Assembly (NCBI RefSeq): GCF_037975245.1
Contig: NC_092561.1
Coordinates: 13,825,001-13,889,000, forward strand
Direction of reading: 5' to 3'
Source of the DNA: Apostichopus japonicus
Taxonomy: Eukaryota; Echinodermata; Holothuroidea; Aspidochirotida; Stichopodidae
DNA: 64,000 nt
The translations under genes were made by a program, and so were the position numbers. The notes beneath the pieces were generated by a model. That model worked only from the letters and a program-made list of their open reading frames with translations, was not told the origin of the DNA and ran no database searches. This document shows, one piece after another, positions 58,471-64,000 of the stretch; the first letter of the stretch is position 1, and each line of letters opens with the position of its first letter.

Positions 58471-60065
58471 AAATAGCATTCCCAAAAACTCATAACCGTA
58501 TCACAGTTCCAAAAAAAAGTAGGGTTATCTTCATCTTCTAATTTACAGAATGCACATAAAGAATCCTGTCAATCTTTCATCTTAAAATGTAGCTGATCTG
58601 TTCCAAGAACAAAATGTAATTATCTCAACTGTAAGTAACATATTTTCATATCCCGAACACTATAACAACAATTGTAAAAAAAAATCTGACTACATTCACC
58701 GTCAGGAATGTTAAACAGGGTACGCCACTTGGAGCATATTGAAAGGGAAGTAACATTATTGACATCACTATTCTTACGTAATTCTATATAGGCTCCTCTG
58801 GAGACTTGTTGACGATGCATAATATCAATAGAGACAATTTTCTGTTGCAAAGGATACGTAACCGTAATCAAAGAGTTCTTTCAGTGGCTGAGAATAGCAT
58901 GTATAAAATTATGTTCATGTATGTAATGGCGAGAATGGATAATGTATTTATTACTCAAGTCAGCAGAAGCCACCAATTTCCATAATATTAACTAGATCCC
59001 TTACATATTTGATACCAGCAGAGTAAAACAATTCATTACAGACCGGGTTATAGTTATGAATCGAGCTGTTGTTCCAAATGATTTGATTTAATAAATTATC
59101 AGAAGGCACTGAAGCTGAAAGCTCTCTCCAGGCCTACTGGAATAAATTGTTATTTAGAGAGACCAAATCAGTACCCTCAAAGTATCAACGAAAAGATAAG
59201 TACCACCGTAACGTTTCGATGAAAGATTGAAAAATCCTTTAATTCCCTATTGGTATAACTTAAATATTTTTCCTCAAGTGATTTCCATTGCATATAAGAA
59301 CAGGCAAACATTAATCATGTTAAGTCTCCCCTCTTTGTACGGATGACAGAGAACCGTCCGCTTATTTCCCATCCCATACTATAAAACTGAATAGTATGTT
59401 ATTTAAGTCATTCATAAAATAAACTGGTGGGTTTGGCGGAACAAAGAAGAAACAAACTAGTTGAAAGATTGCGAAAATATGACTCATAGCAATTCTGCCT
59501 ATAGTAGTGAGAGGATTTTTGAGAGGAGAAAGTTTTGGTAGATAATTGAGACTGTTAAGGTCAGCTTTTTGTTTGTGAAATGTATACCTTATGATTTAGC
59601 AGGGCCAGGAGTATTGTCATAAGCAGGACCTAAATGGGTAGTAATATGATTTTTGTAAATTAAAACAAGCCGAAACTAGTGAAGAGTAACCCAGTATTTT
59701 CAAAACTGCCTGTAGGGAATTAATATCATTGTTTTTGCCAACAATTATTTCTTGCATAATTTCGGTGATAATTGATTCCCAATATCTCCCCTTGGAGACC
59801 GCTCTGCCAATTCGAAAGGTTTTGCTTCGAGAATGTCCTGAAAAAAACCGCTGTTAGTTTTCTGAGTTCAGCTTCCAATTTATTCCTACGAGATGCTTGA
59901 AATTCTATCGCAATTCCAAGATCTGCTTCTACTTTAGCAATGCTATCCGCGATTTGTTTGAAGGCTTACTCGACGGATTCCTTAAGGATTCAAAAGCAGT
60001 TTATATAGTGTTTACCAGAGAGGTAGTACATTCCTCAGCCGAACTAGGCTGCCTAGGCTCGGTGT
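58470..60065 (-). mobile_element. L1/Tx1-like LINE relic, longer version
   Basis: Paralogue of 19660-21035. 60065-59757 is the ORF1 coiled-coil part. 59610-59100 keeps ORF2 sequence missing from B, reading WYGMGNKRTVLCHPYKEGRL then NMINVCLFLYAMEIT, which fits the GGLKMIDIESF region of L1-like elements. 58871-58620 has KWRTLFNIPDGECSQ. Frames are broken. Confidence 0.65.
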
Positions 60066-60552
60066 AATGAAGCTTGCAATGAGCTAGTGTTAGGCCTGGT
60101 TTGGCTGGCTGTTGACTTATAGTCCGTTTGTTCGTCCAACTGTACCCAAAATGAGTAGAATAGTTAATATATTTAATTAATCGCCGGCGTGAAACGAAGA
60201 AAATGTTGAACAGGTGGCAGAAAATTGCTAATATAGGAGCTTTATGAGTTACAAGGGTGCGTTGCTTCAGGAGGCCATTTTGAATCTACCATCTTAATTA
60301 AGTTGAAACTATGTAACGTGACTTATTCCAAAAATAAAACATAAACAAATAGGGTACAAAGCAAAAAGCAAAGATTGAAAAGTTGCCGTCACCAGTAATT
60401 ATGTAGTTACGAAATGGAAAGTGAAATTAAAAACAATAAGTCCAGTAAAAAACTGTCATTGACAACAATATGGAAGGTTATATTTACAATTAGAGACATC
60501 TTCAACAATATTTACAACTTTTGCGACGTTCTTATTCCCTGTCTCAGATAAC

Positions 60553-60788
60553 TCAGGTTTGGGCAGTAAAATGTAACTGCCTAGTCAGCTTCGAGAGAAA
60601 ACACGGCATCTGTTTTTTTCCTTCTAGCTCAAGCTTACCAGACCCCTGTACAGTTCTTTCAGACACCAACTTATTCACAACAGTCAGCATCCGTATGAAA
60701 TCTCCATTCCTACCGAATTCATTGAGCACCCTGGTCAGGTCTTGAATAAACCAGGTTCCTTTATACAATTCACGAAATGAGTAGTACC
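60553..60788 (-). CDS. Caspase D exon 4: p10 subunit and stop
   Basis: 236 bp after TTTGCAG; same length as B. Differs from B at a few residues (SERTVQ versus SERAIQ, GKLELE versus GKPELE, LHFTAQT versus LHLTAQT). Confidence 0.9.
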
Positions 60789-62354
60789 CTGCAAAGAAAT
60801 TAATGAAGATTTAATTGATAAAGACGAGCAAAAATGTATCATTGTTTCATTCATATTTGTAGGTGCTCATAACTTTCAGTTGTGTGCTGGCATTTGAGTC
60901 CAGTCATAACCATTCGTAAAATTAAGCACTTACATGAAAGCCTGTACAAATGTCGTATCAACGCTTTCTATGCGGTATGTGGCATGGATAAACACGTCAG
61001 TCTAGTTTAAACGTCGCTAGTTTATAGTTTTTGAAGACTTGGTAATCAGATATTTGTGGTAAAAGCTGGTTAGGGGGAAAAGTAATGACAACGTCGTCGA
61101 GATCCAGGTCGGGAAAGTCAAATCAAGTTTCTGAAGTCTTCATTTGTCCGTATAGCAAAACTAAGGATAAATATCTCCATATCGTATTTCCCAGAACACC
61201 CTGCTGTTCCATTAACATTAAGAAGCAAATAAACTATATTTATATATTAAACACATGGCGTTACTTTCGTATTTTATAACATATGACCAGTAGCGTGCAG
61301 AGGATTTCAAAGGTGGATGTGTGTGGGGGAGGAATTACACAGCTAGGAGCTGAACCTGTAAGAAAGGGTCCGAGGTCAGTACAATAGTTTTTTGTGGGTT
61401 GTTGGGGTTCATGTAAAATTAGAGATAGGCGGTCTCGAGCCTGACTAACCAGAGATAGATATTTCCTTTCTTCACAAATATATTTTTACTGTTGAAGAAT
61501 TTCTCCAAATTAAAATAGGATAGGCCTATTCAAAATGTAGCAGTCTCAACTAAGTTTCGTTATGTGGTGGTAAACAATTCTGCCACCTGCAAACTATCGT
61601 GTGACATTTCATTTCTGGTGTTGGTGATTAAGTGATGAAGCCGGCTCATTTTTAGTGGCCTATGAAGGTTCTCAAGTTCACATAAATTGTCACAGTGTAA
61701 ATTTCATTATCACATCTGAATCAAATATGCATTATTGCAGATAAGACCGCTGGTTGAGTTATATCTTTACCTAGTTTAACGTCCCTTTCCTAGAATACCG
61801 ATGAATTTGTCGCATCGTTGAAACTCGACAAATTAGACTACCTCTCAAAGAGATGTTAAAAGAAAGTCCAAAAGAAATGTTATTTTTTGACTGATTTGAA
61901 AGTCTTACAATACTCTGAATTAGAGTGCAAGTACGAATGCAAAGCCATTAGCACGAGTAATGAGACTTGTACTTCGTAATTCGAATGTGGACTTGAGTAC
62001 TAAGGAAACTGCCCCTGAGAAAGTTACTTCAAGTGTAACACTCATAGTTATTTCAGCTGATTAATTTCTATTGTGAAACCGCTTTGTGAAATAATGAATC
62101 AGTTGTAGACTTCTTGAAGCTCTAGAGGTTTTCGAAGTTGTGTAACCTTGTGTCGTGTGGCTCTATTTCTACGTTTCACACTTGAACAGGTATACTTTAG
62201 TCCACCTACCCTCTGAAGAAGAGTAACTTATAAGAAAGTCAGCCTCAGTTGGAATTGTAACTTTCACTCCAGCTGATGTCTCAAGTGGTTCCTCATAGTC
62301 CGTCGCGGCGCTACCAATCATTGCTGAAAATTCAGCCGTTCCTCCACGACACGC
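60553..62354 (-). CDS. Caspase copy D, partial (linker exon and p10 exon)
   Basis: Minus-strand exons 62354-62210 and 60788-60553; exons 1 and 2 lie beyond the right edge (exon 2 expected near 64290 from the alignment with B). Exon 3 reads ACRGGTAEFSAMIGSAATDY then EEPLETSAGVKVT, one residue different from B (Val to Ala). Exon 4 reads YYSFRELYKGTWFIQDLTRV ... SERTVQGSGKLELEGKKQMP and LTRQLHFTAQT. Catalytic Cys and the p10 Arg are intact, and splice sites and phases equal those of B. With a near-identical partner at 21547-26529, it is probably a young duplicate that is still intact in the part seen. Confidence 0.88.
60789..62209. other. Caspase D intron between exons 3 and 4
   Basis: Non-coding, near-identical to the B intron (21783-23217). 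Confidence 0.65.
62210..62354 (-). CDS. Caspase D exon 3: active-site Cys, linker, p10 start
   Basis: 145 bp, TTTTTGCAG acceptor and GTAGGT donor, with the single linker Asp in AATD as in B. Confidence 0.9.
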
Positions 62355-64000
62355 CTGCAAAAATAGGAGGGCAGTTAACAAAGTTTAACCATGGAGCTAT
62401 AATGGTTAACGCAGTATTTGTAGCACGTTGCTGTTCACTGTGAACTTTAGATATGGAGTGTTAACTCCAAAAAGCTAAAAGTTGTCAAAATTTCACCTTT
62501 TAAAATGGTTCCAAGATTGAGTGAGTAACCAACTTTTTCTCAACCCATTTTAAGATTCAGAAGATTTCAGTTTATTTGACACGCGTTTGATCATATTTTA
62601 GCTATTTACTTGTTGTCAGTTGTGTTCAACATTTTACCACGCTTTAAAATAATAATGTCACTCATAACTTTGTTTTGCGCTATTCCCAAATAAAATTATA
62701 TCTAGGGCGACAAGTAATTTGAAGGCAGGTGGAGGAGTGCTTGGGTAAGAACACAAAATGGCGCAGTCATGTTCGATATTTTAACTATATTTTAGTGAAG
62801 TACAAGTTTGTTTTGAATTATCTAAACAAAAATTCACTATCATCTTCCTGTTCCTTAGCAAAGTACGTCAGAAAGTTTGCGAAGGAATTCTTAATATATC
62901 TAACATCTCATTTTCTGAGGAAAGAGAGGCATCAACTCGTCATCAGATCACAATATGCAAAATGCGTGTGAATGGGCCCCTGTTTGTATGACGGGCGCGT
63001 TATCCAATATAAAACACATTGCTATTTTAAGTTATTTACGCGAATTAAAAGGAGATTTCACTGAGATTCCGAGGTTACAAATGTCAGTTACTTAGTGGTC
63101 ACTGACAGTAAATGGATATATGGCTTCTTAATACCAGACTGGAAGTAATAGATTGTATTCCATTCAGAATTTGTCTTATTTCATGCTGGTTTTAATTTTT
63201 CTAACTGATCACTTGGCAAGTAACCCACCTGGATTGTTGTCACTCCTATGCCACTGATGGTTGCTACTGAATATGTAGCTTCCTCTACTCCCAAGAACAC
63301 TTGTGATAGAACCCGTCTGCTCCCACACAACGTAATTGCCGCTCGCTTTGCGTCACGTTGTTTTTTATGCGAGAGCTGCCTCTCGTGATTTTTTGATAGC
63401 TTAGTTATCTTGTAAGCTCTGTGTGGATGCGTATGTGCATGTTTGTAGGGATTGGTCAATCGAAATTAACTTAAAATACGTTTGAATTTTAGTGTTTATA
63501 CGTCAATAGAACGTTGAAAGATATAGAACATACAGAAAATTCAGGAATTGCGTATGTCATCGCGAACGCCGTTCATGCACAATTTTTTATGAGCTATATA
63601 GTACAATAACATGTTTAAATTCACTAACACCTTCAATCATGATCGCTGCACTGAATAAAAACCGTTTATTATTTTACCTATAGAGTTTTAACCTCAGTTT
63701 TCATTGTAACTATGTATTTCCTCAACAATTTTGAACGTTTCAAGTCTATTCCACATTTAGCCTTGTATCCATAGCAAACCTCACTTTTCGCTTCATTCGA
63801 GCTTCTGAACTTTCATTCTGTCCTAAATTCCTTAAGCATAAGTCTCTATCACGGGGCACCTTATACCAACTCAAAGTACAGTTCTGTAGTTGAGTAGTTA
63901 AATAAATTTACTTCCATGTAGTAGCATTAAAATCTCATATTTGACATCATGCACCGTAATAACAATATATTTATTAAGGTTGCAAGTCTATTAGAGGTTT
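62355..64000. other. Caspase D intron between exons 2 and 3 (cut by window edge)
   Basis: Non-coding; follows 23363-25149 of B with an about 150-bp deletion near 63415. Confidence 0.65.

Larger units (their letters stand above)
55941..64000. repeat. Recent segmental duplication, copy 2 (unit D)
   Basis: Partner of 17133-25149, same orientation, about 38.8-39.0 kb apart; it continues past the window edge (position 64000 aligns with 25149). Confidence 0.9.

Overview
The window is AT-rich animal genomic DNA. It has intron-split genes with GT-AG junctions, a tRNA-derived SINE, several non-LTR retrotransposon relics, MITEs with target-site duplications, and many homopolymer and microsatellite tracts. 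The SINE type and the TGACC-rich satellite-like repeats resemble those of echinoderms, so a marine deuterostome such as a sea cucumber is my best guess. No bacterial-style gene, rRNA, free tRNA or CRISPR array was seen.

The only protein-coding genes I can support are four tandem head-to-tail copies of one caspase gene, all on the minus strand. I call them A to D from low to high coordinate. The coding exons are: N-terminal p20 exon (exon 1); p20 exon with the catalytic His-Gly (exon 2); exon starting with the ACRGG of the QACRG active site plus the inter-subunit linker (exon 3); and the terminal p10 exon (exon 4). Copy A (exons at 1588-1723, 5437-5666, 7628-7836) has its p10 exon just off the left edge. 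Copy B (21547-26529) and copy C (39983-49059) are complete from p20 to stop. Copy D (60553-62354) runs off the right edge before its exon 2. Splice phases agree between copies, and catalytic and S1-pocket residues are intact in every exon present.

The repeat unit is about 18-22 kb and includes the flanks: unit A up to about 17.1 kb, unit B 17.1-37.8 kb, unit C 37.8-55.9 kb, unit D from 55.94 kb. Units B and D are nearly identical over at least 8 kb. Units A and C resemble each other in most other parts, giving an ABAB-like pattern. Unit C also carries a patch that looks copied from the B/D type. Upstream of each of copies A-C lies a conserved exon-like block ending in a perfect GTAAGT donor. 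It occurs once in A and C and three times in tandem in B, and may be a non-coding first exon with its promoter.

The units differ by discrete mobile-element insertions that can be dated against the empty sites in sister units: a 392-bp hAT-type MITE with an 8-bp target duplication (unit B), a 406-bp element with about 100-bp inverted repeats and a 7-bp duplication (B), a 609-bp TTAA-flanked element (A), a nested pair of elements (A, 2999-4806), a SINE (C), and LINE fragments in every unit. The biology suggested is a locally expanded, probably still evolving effector-type caspase family whose copies differ mainly in the activation linker and the C-terminus.
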